The notes under the pieces: generated by a model
What the model saw: the letters and a program-made list of their open reading frames with translations, nothing else
Databases searched by the model: none
Told to the model about the DNA's origin: nothing
Position numbers and translations under genes: made by a program
In this document: piece after piece, positions 9,012 to 17,168 of the stretch
How positions within the stretch are numbered: the stretch's first letter is position 1
How the letters are laid out: every line of letters begins with the position of its first letter
Assembly (NCBI GenBank): GCA_963726135.1
Contig: CAVSBE010000008.1
Span: 930,001-994,000, forward strand
Length of the DNA: 64,000 bases
Direction: 5' to 3'
Source: Bog-473 sp963726135
Lineage (GTDB): Bacteria; Actinomycetota; Acidimicrobiia; Acidimicrobiales; RAAP-2

Positions 9012-9929
9012 GTGCGGCCATTTCGCTTTGGCTTTCAGGTGGCGGCGTGCTCTCCAGACGAGCTGCGTGGACAGGCCCGAGCTGCGGAAGACGCAGGGTT
9101 CGACGTAATGCACACCTGGGATCACGTCGTGGATGGCTGGGCACCCCTGACGCCTTTGATGGCTATTGCCGACTCGACGACAACCCTGCGTATCTGCCCG
9201 CTCGTTCTGAACAACGACTTTCACCACCCGGTCCACTTGGCCCAGGAGCTAGCCAGCCTCGATCATCTGAGCGGGGGTCGCGTCGAAGTTGGAATCGGTG
9301 CGGGGCACTCCTTCACCGAGTACGAGGCCATCGGTCAGGACTTCGATCCACCCTCGGTCCGCAAGGCCCGACTCGCCGAGTCGGTCGAGATACTCCGTCG
9401 GCTTCTTGATGGCGAGTCCGTGACCTATGACGGAGAGCACTACAGCCTCGACAATGTGCGCACCCTCCGCTCACGTCAGGAGCACATACCCCTGCTCGTC
9501 GGCGTCAACGGGAAGCGGGCTCTCGCCCATGCGGCCCGGCACGCCGACATCATCGGCCTCACGATGCTCGGTCGCACCCTCGAAGACGGTCAGCGTCACG
9601 AGGTCCGATGGAACCCCGAGCGGATCGACGCGACCATCGACTACATCCGAGAGCAGGCTGGGGAACGCTGGGAGCAGGTGGAGCTCAACGTGCTGGTTCA
9701 AGCTGTCGTTGTCACGGACGACAAGCGGAAGGCAGTCGAAGATTTCGCTTCCCGAGTTCCCGGCCTGAGCATCGACGATGCCCTCACCGCACCGTTTCTC
9801 GCCATCGGGACCCACGATGAGATCGCCGACCACCTCGAAGCGTGCCGGAACCGCTGGGGTATCTCCTACTTCAGTGTTCGAGACCTTGAAGGCTTCGCTC
9901 CGGTGATCCACCGTCTCCGAGGCAACTAG
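9012..9929 (+). CDS. LLM-class F420-dependent oxidoreductase
   Basis: Luciferase-like TIM-barrel oxidoreductase of 305 aa, of the group usually using coenzyme F420. Start is GTG 9012 (VRPFRFGFQV). Typical elements are RAAEDAGFDVMHTWDHV, the RICPLVLNNDFHHPVHLAQE strand-helix, the LSGGRVEVGIGAGHSFTEY phosphate/cofactor loop and a C-terminal IGTHDEIADHLEACRNRWG helix. Substrate cannot be predicted. It is the first gene of the array: a half-site lies 26 bp upstream and a complete palindromic site follows 23 bp after the stop. Length is normal and the frame intact. Confidence 0.88.
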   Translation: MRPFRFGFQVAACSPDELRGQARAAEDAGFDVMHTWDHVVDGWAPLTPLMAIADSTTTLRICPLVLNNDFHHPVHLAQELASLDHLSGGRVEVGIGAGHSFTEYEAIGQDFDPPSVRKARLAESVEILRRLLDGESVTYDGEHYSLDNVRTLRSRQEHIPLLVGVNGKRALAHAARHADIIGLTMLGRTLEDGQRHEVRWNPERIDATIDYIREQAGERWEQVELNVLVQAVVVTDDKRKAVEDFASRVPGLSIDDALTAPFLAIGTHDEIADHLEACRNRWGISYFSVRDLEGFAPVIHRLRGN

Positions 9930-9952
9930 GCGGTCTACACGAAGTGCCGAAC

Positions 9953-9982
9953 TGCCCCACCGTCCCGGCGTTCTGGGACGGT
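9953..9982 (+). repeat. attC-like array site S1 (short type)
   Basis: Left arm TGCCCCA, then CCGTCCC-GGCGTTCT-GGGACGG: a perfect 7-bp stem around the GGCGTTCT loop. Immediately follows the oxidoreductase gene. Confidence 0.75.
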
Positions 9983-10179
9983 CATTCGCTCGGAACACGT
10001 ATCGCGATTCTGAGAGTCCATTCTCTTGGAACTCAGGTCCGGCGGATACCTTCATTATTCGCTCTGCCTGGCTTTCAGACACGTAAAGGCACCCAGTAGT
10101 AGGACATCTCCGACCGACACAAGGAGGCGCCCCAGGGGAGCGACCTGCGATGTGCCGATCCGAGTCGTCGCTACGGCGC

Positions 10180-10356
10180 CTAGCCGGTCTTCTTGTGCTG
10201 GTGTGTTGCCTTGTGGGCCACATGGTTTGCGTGGTGGCCGTGGTGGGCCTTTCCGTTGGCCGTACTGGCGCCCGCGGCCCCCGCCCCCAGGACTCCGCTG
10301 GTAAAGCCAATCGCGAACGCTATTGGTCCGACGTATCGCAACAGCTTCTTCGTCAT
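10180..10356 (-). CDS. small secreted histidine-rich protein (58 aa)
   Basis: Begins MTKKLLRYVGPIAFAIGFTS followed by GVLGAGAAGAS, a clear signal or anchor helix. A mature part of about 28 residues follows with seven histidines (AHHGHHANHVAHKATHQH) and a lysine tail. The AAAGGGAA run 6-13 nt before ATG 10356 is a reasonable ribosome site. The His density suggests metal binding outside the membrane (inference); I know no named family. It is opposite in strand to its array neighbours and lies between S1 and the collagen-like gene. Confidence 0.6.
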   Translation of the reverse strand: MTKKLLRYVGPIAFAIGFTSGVLGAGAAGASTANGKAHHGHHANHVAHKATHQHKKTG

Positions 10357-10863
10357 CGACGTTCCCTTTCTGGTTCCCCAAAACCCCAGGTGAGGGGCCT
10401 TGCATCTCTCAACGTAATCGCTCTGAAACCCAATTCCCAGTCAGGTCCCATCTCTATCCCAGGATAAATTCAGGATAAGGCGGGGTCGACGGAGTCGCTT
10501 TTGCTTGCGCTCAGCTCTCGCCCTGTCGCGTCCAGGAAAGGAAGCGTCACGAGCGATAGAAGCCGTTCCAATAGCGCTCGCCGGTGACGTCCTACGGAAC
10601 GCCCCGAGCTACTTGGGGTCCACCTTCGGGTAATTCGATCGGCAAACCGAAATGCGCTCGATGACCCGAAACCCTCGTCCCGACTTACGAGGAGCACCTA
10701 TGCGCTCATGTGACCTTTTCCCCTAGTCAGGGGGTAACCGAACGAAAGAATAGAGAGCAACAACACGCTAGTGAGCCAAGAGACTGGTCCGGTGTGACAG
10801 CTGCCACATCCGGTGTGAAGTTGGCGCACGACCACCCGCAAAGGATGGAAGGAGGTCACCGAG
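10357..10863. other. stretch without a recognisable gene
   Basis: About 500 bp between the divergent His-rich and collagen-like genes. Overlapping short frames on both strands have no motifs. It presumably holds both promoters; a strong ribosome site (AAGGAGG, 10848-10854) serves the collagen-like gene at its right end. Confidence 0.4.
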
Positions 10864-11475
10864 ATGGCAGCCGATCCACATCAATTCAACGAGAACTCTG
10901 CAGACGGGACGTCGAGACGAGGTGTGATCGCAATCCTCGTCGCCGCGCTGGTGATCGGCCTTGCTGGGCTTGGGGTAGGCATCTATGCACTCGTGAATGG
11001 CCCCGTGAAACAAGGGGAGCCGGGCCCGCAAGGACCTCCAGGGCCCGCTGGTCAGCAAGGTCCAATAGGCCAAAGCGGCAAAGAGGGACCGGTCGGCCCA
11101 GCTGGACCACCTGGAGCGGTTGGCCGGACCACGATCGTCAACGGCACAGCGGTGGTCTCAGCTGCCGATCCACCACTGGGCACGGTCCTGGTGGCCAAGA
11201 CCACGTGTCCGGCGGGTGACGTTCTGTTGTCGGGTGGGGGCCAAGTGAGCGCACCAGGTGCGCAGGCCGACCGCAATGTCATCTTGCGTGACAGTTTCCC
11301 TTTGAATACGTCGACCTGGCAGAACGTGGCCATCACGACAGGGCCACTCGGGGCCAATGAGCACATGACGCTCAAGCCGTACGTGCTCTGTGGTCAATCG
11401 GCTTCGGCGAGCACAAGCACATCGACCACGTCATCGGCAACATCCACGACGTCCACGGTCACGCCGAGCACGTAA
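10864..11475 (+). CDS. membrane-anchored collagen-like protein
   Basis: A 203-aa type II membrane protein. Residues 20-44 form a transmembrane helix (GVIAILVAALVIGLAGLGVG), then a collagen-like Gly-X-Y tract of about 13 triplets at 51-89 (GEPGPQGPPGPAGQQGPIGQ onward). A globular beta-rich domain with three Cys residues (TTCPAGDVLLSGGG; YVLCGQ) follows, then a Ser/Thr-rich tail. Start ATG 10864 has AAGGAGG 9 nt upstream. Triple-helix repeats suggest a trimeric surface stalk. This is probably a single-gene unit closed by the long site S2. Confidence 0.82.
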   Translation: MAADPHQFNENSADGTSRRGVIAILVAALVIGLAGLGVGIYALVNGPVKQGEPGPQGPPGPAGQQGPIGQSGKEGPVGPAGPPGAVGRTTIVNGTAVVSAADPPLGTVLVAKTTCPAGDVLLSGGGQVSAPGAQADRNVILRDSFPLNTSTWQNVAITTGPLGANEHMTLKPYVLCGQSASASTSTSTTSSATSTTSTVTPST

Positions 11476-11736
11476 CCGACGGTCATGAGGGTGACAGTGT
11501 CACCTCCGGTGCAGCGCACCGAGGTCGAGGGGCCAGCGCCGGAAACCCGCCGGCTCTGTCCTTGACCTGCGTGGGTCTTAATCGCTTCCTCCTCCCTCGC
11601 CCACGGACTGAGCGGGGCCTGGGTCATCGCACCCGACACGACGGGCAAGACGGTGAACCAAGGTCGCGGTTGGCACACACATTTCCCGACATAGAGGCTC
11701 GGAGCAATGTCGGTAGGCCCGGCGAGTTTTGGCGGA

Positions 11737-11785
11737 CTGCCCCAGTCGTGCCGCAAGGTGACACATTCCCGGCGTTCTGGGGCAG
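11737..11785 (+). repeat. attC-like array site S2 (long type, best preserved)
   Basis: Perfect 9-bp outer arms CTGCCCCAG and CTGGGGCAG enclose an inner hairpin GTGCCGCA-AGGTGACAC and the TTCCCGGCGTT core. It nearly equals the reverse complement of S20, 17.6 kb away. Confidence 0.85.
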
Positions 11786-11953
11786 GGCCAACCGACATGC
11801 GATCCGTCAATTGGTGGTACTTCCGCTTGGGTTGAAGGCGTTCTCGAAGCATGAGCGGATTCCCTCTGAGCAATACCCATTGCACAAGATACGTCGACTC
11901 CGTACACCCAGCCCTGGGTAGGACCGCACTTTGCGGAGACTCGGGAGGTCACC

Positions 11954-12507
11954 ATGACCGTCGTCAAGGCAACCCTTGGAATCGCCATCGTGGGAAGCGC
12001 CCGATCTTTGGCGCCAGCGCAGCATTCGGGTCAATGGCGGCAAGCACCCCAGCAGGGGGAGCCGTCCAGGTGTGGGGCACGCCCGTCCCGAACGGAGGTG
12101 GACCGGTCGTGTTGACAGGTGCGATCGCTGACTCCGGCAAATCGACGAATGCGAACTCGTCGGGCAAGCCGGCCAAGAAAGGCCAAGGCGCCTACAAGCT
12201 GCTGATCTTGAAAAAGGGCACGATCCTCCTAAACACGACACAGCTCGGCAAGGACCTGAACAACAACAACGTGCAACCGACCACGTTCAACACAACAACC
12301 TGCTCGGGGACGTTCGTGATCACTGACCCGGTGCCGATAGTGAGCGGCACGAAGGCGTACGCCGGGATCACCGGCACCGCGAACATAACGGTCACATTTG
12401 CGATGGTCTTGCCGTTGACGAACGGGAAGTGCAACACGAACACGAACGCCAACCCGATCGCTCAGTACGGCTCGATTGCTGGGACAGGCATGATGAGCTT
12501 TAGCTAG
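11954..12507 (+). pseudogene. secreted beta-rich protein, frameshift just after signal peptide
   Basis: The natural start is ATG 11954 with GGGAGGT upstream, giving the signal sequence MTVVKATLGIAIVGSA. Near 11998 the frame must change, because the mature protein (IFGASAAFGSMAASTPAGG onward) is read one base back and runs intact to 12507. The mature part is about 165 residues, Thr/Asn-rich, with CSGTFVITDPVPIVSGTKAY and AGITGTANITVTFAMVLPLT. It resembles the secreted protein at 29632 in style (GTGEFAGATG/AYAGITGTAN). Function unknown. One missing base, real or a sequencing error, explains the break. Confidence 0.6.
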
Positions 12508-12535
12508 GACAGAAGTTCGCGGCACGGGCCGGGGC

Positions 12536-12589
12536 TGTCCCCGAGGTACGGCAGGGTGGCACCTCGTCCCGGCGTTCAGAACGCACCCA
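12536..12589 (+). repeat. attC-like array site S3 (degenerate long type)
   Basis: TGTCCCC left arm, inner GTACGGCAGGGTGGCAC hairpin, then CGTCCCGGCGTTC. The closing arm is eroded (AGAACGCACCC), so the outer stem no longer pairs well. Confidence 0.6.
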
Positions 12590-12689
12590 GATGGGACCTA
12601 TGTGCCGGAGCACCGGATACAGCACTGCCGTATGATCAGATAGGCAAGAGACCAGTTTGTGACTGCGGGTGAAGGAGGTGCCAACCAAG

Positions 12690-12872
12690 ATGTTGGCCGC
12701 TGACGCGACGAGTGGAGGATTCATCGGTCTTTGGGCCGTGATCTACTTCGTTCTGATGGTGACACTCGGCATCATGTCGATCAGGAAGGGTCATTGGGTG
12801 ATGTTCATAATCGGGATCTTTTTGCCACTCTTCTGGCTGATCGGCGCTCTGTTGCCCAGAAGGGTGCGCTGA
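12690..12872 (+). CDS. small two-helix membrane protein (60 aa)
   Basis: Starts at ATG 12690 (MLAADATSGGFIGLWAVIYF), preceded by AAGGAGG at 12672-12678, which favours this ATG over the in-frame GTG at 12669. Two hydrophobic helices (GLWAVIYFVLMVTLGIMSI and WVMFIIGIFLPLFWLIGALL) are joined by a short RKGH turn and followed by a basic RRVR end. It resembles small superinfection-immunity-type membrane proteins in size and layout, but I cannot assign it. Confidence 0.65.
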   Translation: MLAADATSGGFIGLWAVIYFVLMVTLGIMSIRKGHWVMFIIGIFLPLFWLIGALLPRRVR

Positions 12873-12964
12873 CGATCGTTTCAGAGCGCTGCCAACCCGG
12901 CGTTAGGGGACACGGCTGATCTGACTTCCCGCTGGGAGGTCCGTAGGGACGAGGTCGTGCCCAA

Positions 12965-13234
12965 TCAGGCCTGTGGCTGGGCAAGGTAAAAGGTGCGGCC
13001 GCTGACCTTGGCCAGCTTGCTCGCCTCCTTGAAAGTGTCAGTCTTGAACCACTGCATGGCCCGCTCCATGTCATCGGTCTTGATGTGGAACAGCGCAGCC
13101 TTCGGGTTGTCGATGTCCTGGTATGCGGGCCCGTCGGTGATGCCGAAGGCTGCCCGGTTGGAGGCATGCAGGTAGTGCTGCGCCTTCCACGCCTCGAAGT
13201 CATCCGTTTCGATCCTGATCATGATGTCTTGCAT
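12965..13234 (-). CDS. hypothetical protein, ABM/EthD-like dimeric barrel fold (89 aa)
   Basis: Starts at ATG 13234 (MQDIMIRIETDDFEAWKAQH), with AGGAGG upstream deciding this start. The pattern of one short beta-alpha-beta domain with a FEAWKAQHYLHASNRAAFG helix and an ALFHIKTDDMERAMQWFKTD half resembles small dimeric alpha-beta barrel proteins (ABM-like). No catalytic residue can be named. It is opposite in strand to its neighbours and occupies one unit between S3 and S4. Confidence 0.55.
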   Translation of the reverse strand: MQDIMIRIETDDFEAWKAQHYLHASNRAAFGITDGPAYQDIDNPKAALFHIKTDDMERAMQWFKTDTFKEASKLAKVSGRTFYLAQPQA

Positions 13235-13418
13235 AGCCCCCACCTCCTGTGGTGTCGCCCCCAGTGGATCGTAGGCCCAGATCTGTGATTGGCACAGCGA
13301 GAAAGGTTGCGCTGACGAAGTCGCTCGCTGGGGGGCCGAAGATCAGAACGGTTGGCACGCGTCAATGATGACCGACAGCGCGAACCAGGTGTCTAGGCGT
13401 GTCCCAAAGGTGCCGAAC

Positions 13419-13448
13419 TGCCCCACCGTTCCGGCGATTGGGGCACCC
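13419..13448 (+). repeat. attC-like array site S4 (short type)
   Basis: Perfect arms TGCCCCA and TGGGGCA around CCGTTCCGGCGAT, followed by CCC. The upstream GTGCCGAAC is shared with S1. Confidence 0.8.
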
Positions 13449-13906
13449 TGGAGGACTACGAGGACAAGGAAGCCGGAATCCGAAAGCCCCGATCCTCAGG
13501 GACCACTCTCGAAGCTTTAGGCACCGAAAGTCGATCGCCTAATCAGCCCATTTATATTGCGGGGTCAAGCTGCCGAACATTTGGACTACGGAAAGGCAAC
13601 GGCTGGTCCTGATGTCGGGCAAGTGAGGGCGGGCGTGGCGTATGAATCATGTCGACATGCAACGATCAATAGCGTTCGGGAATGACGACTGCCCGTTCTG
13701 TGAGCGCACCGACGAACACGTGCATCAGGTCAAGCACATCCGCCGGCGGGAGCTGCTTCATCTCCTTCATGGGGCGGTACCGCTGACGTATTATCCCCGC
13801 CAAATAGGAGGCCGCGGGACTCCTTCGCCTTCGTGACTTCGAATCGCAGTATCCCCGCATCCATCACAGAGGCTTGACTCGTCCCTGCCGACTTGGCAAT
13901 CGAACG
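13449..13906. other. array unit with no confident gene
   Basis: About 460 bp between S4 and S5, the length of one cassette-like unit. Two overlapping frames exist: plus 13642-13836 with a CPFC pair and minus 13666-13860. Neither has family motifs, so I leave both uncalled. Confidence 0.4.
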
Positions 13907-13936
13907 TCACCGTCCCGGCGTATGGGGCTACCCCAG
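13907..13936 (+). repeat. attC-like array site S5 (core and right arm)
   Basis: CACCGTCCCGGCGTATGGGGCTACCCC: core and closing arm are recognisable, but the left arm does not pair. Confidence 0.5.
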
Positions 13937-14217
13937 GACACATGGTCGATGAACGTATGGGGGCACCCATGTCTATCGAAGCGAGTCAACCCCAGAGAAC
14001 CTCTGAGATCGAGGGTGCCTGACGCTGCCCCGTGCGTGGGGACTCCCCGTCGGCCACGATAGGAAGATGACCACGCCTCTCGACCGGCCCTCGGCGCGCG
14101 TAATCGTCATCGACGGCACCGACAGCGTGTTGCTATTTCTGGTCAAAGACCCTCTTGACCCCAAGCCCCCGCTTGACCATCCCCCCGTTGGCCGGACACC
14201 TCGAATAGGAGGTAGTC

Positions 14218-14538
14218 ATGCCAACAGTGACCGAAGAGAAAGCTGAGCCGGCCCGCCGGCGGGGCCGGTATCCGAGACAGTTCCGTCGAGACGCTGCGGC
14301 CCTGGTGATCGACCAGCGCCGCACGATCGCGGACGTGGCCAGAGAGCTCGACGTCGTCGAGCAGACCCTGGGCAACTGGGTGCGCCAGGAGCGCATCGAC
14401 CGGGGCGAGCTCGAGGGGACCACGACCGAGGTCCGCGAGGAGAACGTCAGGCTGCGCCGGGAGGTGAAGCGCCTGACCATGGAGCGCGACCTGCTCAAAC
14501 GAAGTGTGGCCTTCTGGGTGAAGGAGCAGGACCGGTGA
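14218..14538 (+). CDS. IS3-family transposase OrfA (helix-turn-helix)
   Basis: A 106-aa DNA-binding subunit. The HTH lies in RYPRQFRRDAAALVIDQRRT and ADVARELDVVEQTLGNWVRQ. A leucine-zipper-like C-terminus (EVREENVRLRREVKRLTMER, DLLKRSVAFW) is typical of IS3 OrfA. Start ATG 14218 follows AGGAGG. The stop TGA overlaps the GTG of orfB (GTGA), so orfB may be expressed by coupling; whether a -1 frameshift fusion also forms cannot be seen directly. Confidence 0.92.
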   Translation: MPTVTEEKAEPARRRGRYPRQFRRDAAALVIDQRRTIADVARELDVVEQTLGNWVRQERIDRGELEGTTTEVREENVRLRREVKRLTMERDLLKRSVAFWVKEQDR

Positions 14539-15428
14539 GCCGCTACCGGTTCGTCTCCACCGTGAAGGCCGAGGGGTTCCCCGTGGAAGCGGCATGCGAG
14601 GTGGCCGAGGTGTCCACCTCGGCGTACTACGAGTGGTTGGCCCGCTCGGCCGCACCCACCGAGGCGGAGTGGGACGAGGCCCTGGTCATCAATGAGATGC
14701 GCCGGGTCCACGACGAGCTCGACGACACCTACGGCAGCCCGCGGATGACCGACGAGCTGCGGGACCGGGGGTTCTGCGACAACCACAAGCGCGTCGAACG
14801 GCTCATGTCCGAGTACGGCCTCCACGCCCACGACGGCCGGCGCCGCAAGGTCCGCACCACGATCCCCGACGTGAGCGCCCCGCCGCTGCCGGACCTGGTG
14901 AAGCGCGACTTCAGCGTCGGCGAGCCTGGAGAGCGCACCTGCGGGGACATCACCTACATCCCCACAGGCGAGGGCTGGCTCTACCTGGCCGACGTGCTCG
15001 ACCTGGGCTCGCGCCACGTCGTCGGCTACGCCATGGAGGGCCACATGCGCTCCGAGCTCGTCGAGGCCGCTCTGGAGAGGGCCGTGGCGACCCGGGACGG
15101 AGACGTGGTGGGCATGGTGTTCCACCACGACCGCGGTTCTCAATACATGGGGCAGGACTTCCGGGCGCTGTGCGAGAAGCACCACATCGCCCAGTCGGTC
15201 GGCCGCATCGGGTCGTCCCAGGACAACGCCGCGGCGGAGTCGTTCTGGGCGACGCTCAAGCGCGAGCTGGTGCACCGGTGCCGATTCGCCACGCGCGGCG
15301 AGGCCCGTCGGGCGATCATCGTCTGGATCAACCACTACAACGCGCTACGGCGTCACTCCTCCATCGGCAACGTATCGCCGATCGAGTGGGAGCTACGCTG
15401 CGCACGCCGTCACCTTCAAGCTGCATAA
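14535..15428 (+). CDS. IS3-family transposase OrfB (DDE integrase)
   Basis: A 297-aa catalytic subunit. The N-terminal HTH_21-like region contains DTYGSPRMTDELRDRGF. The rve integrase core follows: first Asp in CGDITYIPT, second in VFHHDRGSQYMG, Glu in NAAAESFWATLKRELV. The C-terminal WINHYNALRRHSSIG and SPIEWE motifs are standard. The GTG start at 14535 overlaps the orfA stop. The frame is intact and length normal, so the enzyme is probably active. Confidence 0.93.
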   Translation: MSRYRFVSTVKAEGFPVEAACEVAEVSTSAYYEWLARSAAPTEAEWDEALVINEMRRVHDELDDTYGSPRMTDELRDRGFCDNHKRVERLMSEYGLHAHDGRRRKVRTTIPDVSAPPLPDLVKRDFSVGEPGERTCGDITYIPTGEGWLYLADVLDLGSRHVVGYAMEGHMRSELVEAALERAVATRDGDVVGMVFHHDRGSQYMGQDFRALCEKHHIAQSVGRIGSSQDNAAAESFWATLKRELVHRCRFATRGEARRAIIVWINHYNALRRHSSIGNVSPIEWELRCARRHLQAA

Positions 15429-15898
15429 CCATGTGTCCGGCTGACGGGGGGAAGGCCACGCTCTGGATCACTCCCGGCGGAGGGATCAATCCGGGTGAAG
15501 CACTCGGCGAAGCTGCAGCGCGCGAGCTCTCTGAAGAGACCGGCCTGGTCATCGATCCCGCAGAGTTGGGCGATCCTGTCGCCACCTGCAGGGGTGAGTG
15601 GACTTTTCGGGGACAGCCTCTCTATTCGGTGGATACCTTCTTCGCGTGGCGCACGGATCGGTTCGAGCCATCGACTGCGGGATGGGAGGCTCTGGAGCAC
15701 GAAGTCCACGCGGCATGGAGATGGTGGACGTTCGAAGAGATCGACACCACGAACGAACGCGTCCTGCCGGCACTCTTGGGCGATGTCGCGCGATTGATCA
15801 TGCAGGGCACGATTGGCCCGCCGCCAATCGAATTGCCATGGGTCAACTTCGACAGGATTGAGATTGACCCGTCGACGGGAAATACGAAAGGCTGACGC

Positions 15899-15921
15899 CA
15901 CACCGGCGTACGGGGCACCCT
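15899..15921 (+). repeat. attC-like array site S6 (core and right arm)
   Basis: CACCGGCGTACGGGGCACCC directly after the Nudix stop codon. A possible left arm TGACCCG lies at 15866-15872, inside the gene end. Confidence 0.6.
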
Positions 15922-15942
15922 GACCTCGGGCCGCAGGAATGA

Positions 15943-16263
15943 CTACTCCGAATCCTCCTCGATCACCGCAATGGCAAGTTCCAGGGCCTCGGCGATGTTG
16001 ATCGCGGCTGACATGACCCGGGCCGTCCCGATGATCGGGGCAACAGCGACGAGGACGTTCTGCGCGTCCTCGATCGTGATCCCCGCTTCGGCCGCCGGGC
16101 CGATGTGAAGGAGATAGGAGACAGGGCGCGCGTCAACAGCAGCGAGGGCCGCGAGTCGGACCAACAAAAGGGCGGCGGGCGGCAGATCGCATTCGGCTAC
16201 CGACACAGCGGTCATGGCGGCAATCGTGTCGAGAACCGGAGTGTCTTGGGATGCGTCAGGCAT
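15943..16263 (-). CDS. carboxymuconolactone decarboxylase-like protein
   Basis: A 106-aa all-helical protein. The pattern LPPAALLLVRLAALAAVDAR, then HIGPAAEAGITIEDAQNVLV and VMSAAINIAEALELAIAV, is that of the CMD/AhpD-like family. The CxxC of AhpD is absent, so peroxidase-type activity is not supported. Start ATG 16263 has AAGGAGT 8-14 nt upstream, excluding the longer frame. It lies opposite to its neighbours as a single-gene unit between S6 and S7. Confidence 0.7.
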   Translation of the reverse strand: MPDASQDTPVLDTIAAMTAVSVAECDLPPAALLLVRLAALAAVDARPVSYLLHIGPAAEAGITIEDAQNVLVAVAPIIGTARVMSAAINIAEALELAIAVIEEDSE

Positions 16264-16381
16264 GGTGGAACTCCTTGCATAGGGCATTCGCGTCGGACGG
16301 GGCACGCCGGATTCAAGGACTACTGACACCCTGGCAATCCGGCTCCTAAGAGGCTAAGGCCAAACGAGTCCTGGTGCACGA

Positions 16382-16447
16382 GTCCCCGATAGGCGGCCCG
16401 CCTCCGAAGTGCCGCAGGGTGGCACCCAGTCCGGGCGTTCTGGGGAC
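16382..16447 (+). repeat. attC-like array site S7 (extended long type)
   Basis: Outer arms GTCCCC and GGGGAC (6 bp, perfect) enclose two inner hairpins: AGGCGG/CGCCT, then GTGCCGCA/GGTGGCAC, and CAGTCCGGGCGTTC. The arm sequence differs from S2 on both sides, so pairing is kept. Confidence 0.75.
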
Positions 16448-16528
16448 CACGTGCGGGCCTCAGCGGCGATCCACCTCACGGCGTGACGCTGGGTGCTTGC
16501 GCCAATGTGTCGTACGTAGGCTCCGGTG

Positions 16529-17083
16529 ATGACACCCACCGCAGACACCAGCCACCCCAGGTTTGAGGACGTTCAGCGCTCGCAGATCGTGCGAACCGCT
16601 CTGCGTGCATTCCTGACCTTCGCAGTGCTCGTGGCGATCTACTACCTCGCCCCGATTCCTAATCGTTCGCATCCCACCGCAACTCCACACGTGGTCGTGG
16701 CGCTGGCGTTCTTCGCCGCAGTCGTCTCCATCGAGGTCCGCCAGATCATGAGGAGCGACCAACCGATGCTCCGAGCGACTGTCGCCATGGCGACGCTGTT
16801 ACCACTGTTCCTTATCCTGTTCTCCTGGATCTACCTCGTGATGTCCCAGTCGAACCTCCCCGCCTTCGGCACGCACCTGACCCGGACCTCTGCGCTCTAC
16901 TTCACCACCACCGTCTTTTCCACGGTGGGCTTCGGCGACATTACGGCCAAGACCGATCCGGCCCGGCTCGTCGTCACCGTCCAGATGCTCGCCGATCTCG
17001 TCGTCATCGCCGTGGTCGTCAAGCTCCTCCTCGGGGCGGCGAGCCGGGGCCAACAACGAAAAGGAGCACAAGACGAGACATAG
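16529..17083 (+). CDS. two-TM-pore potassium channel protein
   Basis: A 184-aa membrane protein with helices at about 24-44, 55-70 and 85-105, then a pore loop ending in the K+ filter TVGFGD (STVGFGDITAKTDPARL), a final helix VTVQMLADLVVIAVVVKLLL and a basic tail. This is the ion-channel (Pfam Ion_trans_2) layout, with extra N-terminal helices. No RCK domain is attached. Start ATG 16529 is preferred over the adjoining GTG. It is followed 85 bp later by a second predicted K+ channel (TMEM175 type), so the unit carries two unrelated potassium-permeation genes. Confidence 0.82.
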   Translation: MTPTADTSHPRFEDVQRSQIVRTALRAFLTFAVLVAIYYLAPIPNRSHPTATPHVVVALAFFAAVVSIEVRQIMRSDQPMLRATVAMATLLPLFLILFSWIYLVMSQSNLPAFGTHLTRTSALYFTTTVFSTVGFGDITAKTDPARLVVTVQMLADLVVIAVVVKLLLGAASRGQQRKGAQDET

Positions 17084-17168
17084 GTCCAAGGACCATGAGA
17101 AGTATCTGGCGCTCGGCAGCGTTCCGTCATCGTGGTTGCTACCGTCGAGCCGACTGGGAGGTAACACT

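Larger units (their letters stand above)
14180..15452 (+). mobile_element. IS3-family insertion sequence, 1273 bp, apparently intact
   Basis: Terminal inverted repeats are visible. The left TCCCCCCGTTGGCCGGACAC (14180-14199) matches the reverse complement of 15433-15452 in 18 of 20 positions. Two overlapping frames orfA and orfB fill the element. I see no obvious 3-4 bp target duplication. It interrupts a Nudix gene, and both transposase frames are open, so recent insertion is likely. Confidence 0.88.
14067..15895 (+). pseudogene. Nudix hydrolase split by an IS3 element
   Basis: The 5' part starts at ATG 14067 (MTTPLDRPSARVIVIDGTDS, then VLLFLVKDPLDPKPPLDH). It is interrupted at 14180 by the IS3 copy and resumes at 15453 as ATLWITPGGG followed by the Nudix box GGINPGEALGEAAARELSEE TG, with the GX5EX7REUXEEXGU spacing intact. 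Joined, the protein would be about 185 aa, normal for this family, which hydrolyses nucleoside diphosphates linked to other moieties. The 3' frame is open to 15895 and site S6 follows directly, so the gene was an ordinary array unit before the insertion. Confidence 0.85.

Noticed and set aside
10470..10697. 75-aa minus-strand frame between the His-rich and collagen-like genes
   Set aside because: Arg/Ser-rich, no start signal, no motif.
13642..13860. Overlapping plus (CPFC-containing) and minus small frames
   Set aside because: Neither has homology cues or a ribosome site; choosing one would be guessing.
14028..14058. TGCCCCGTGCGTGGGGA palindrome as another array site
   Set aside because: Arms pair but the CCGGCG core is missing; kept out of the site list.
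14133..15335. 400-codon minus-strand frame
   Set aside because: Antisense to IS3 orfB, whose DDE motifs are on the plus strand.
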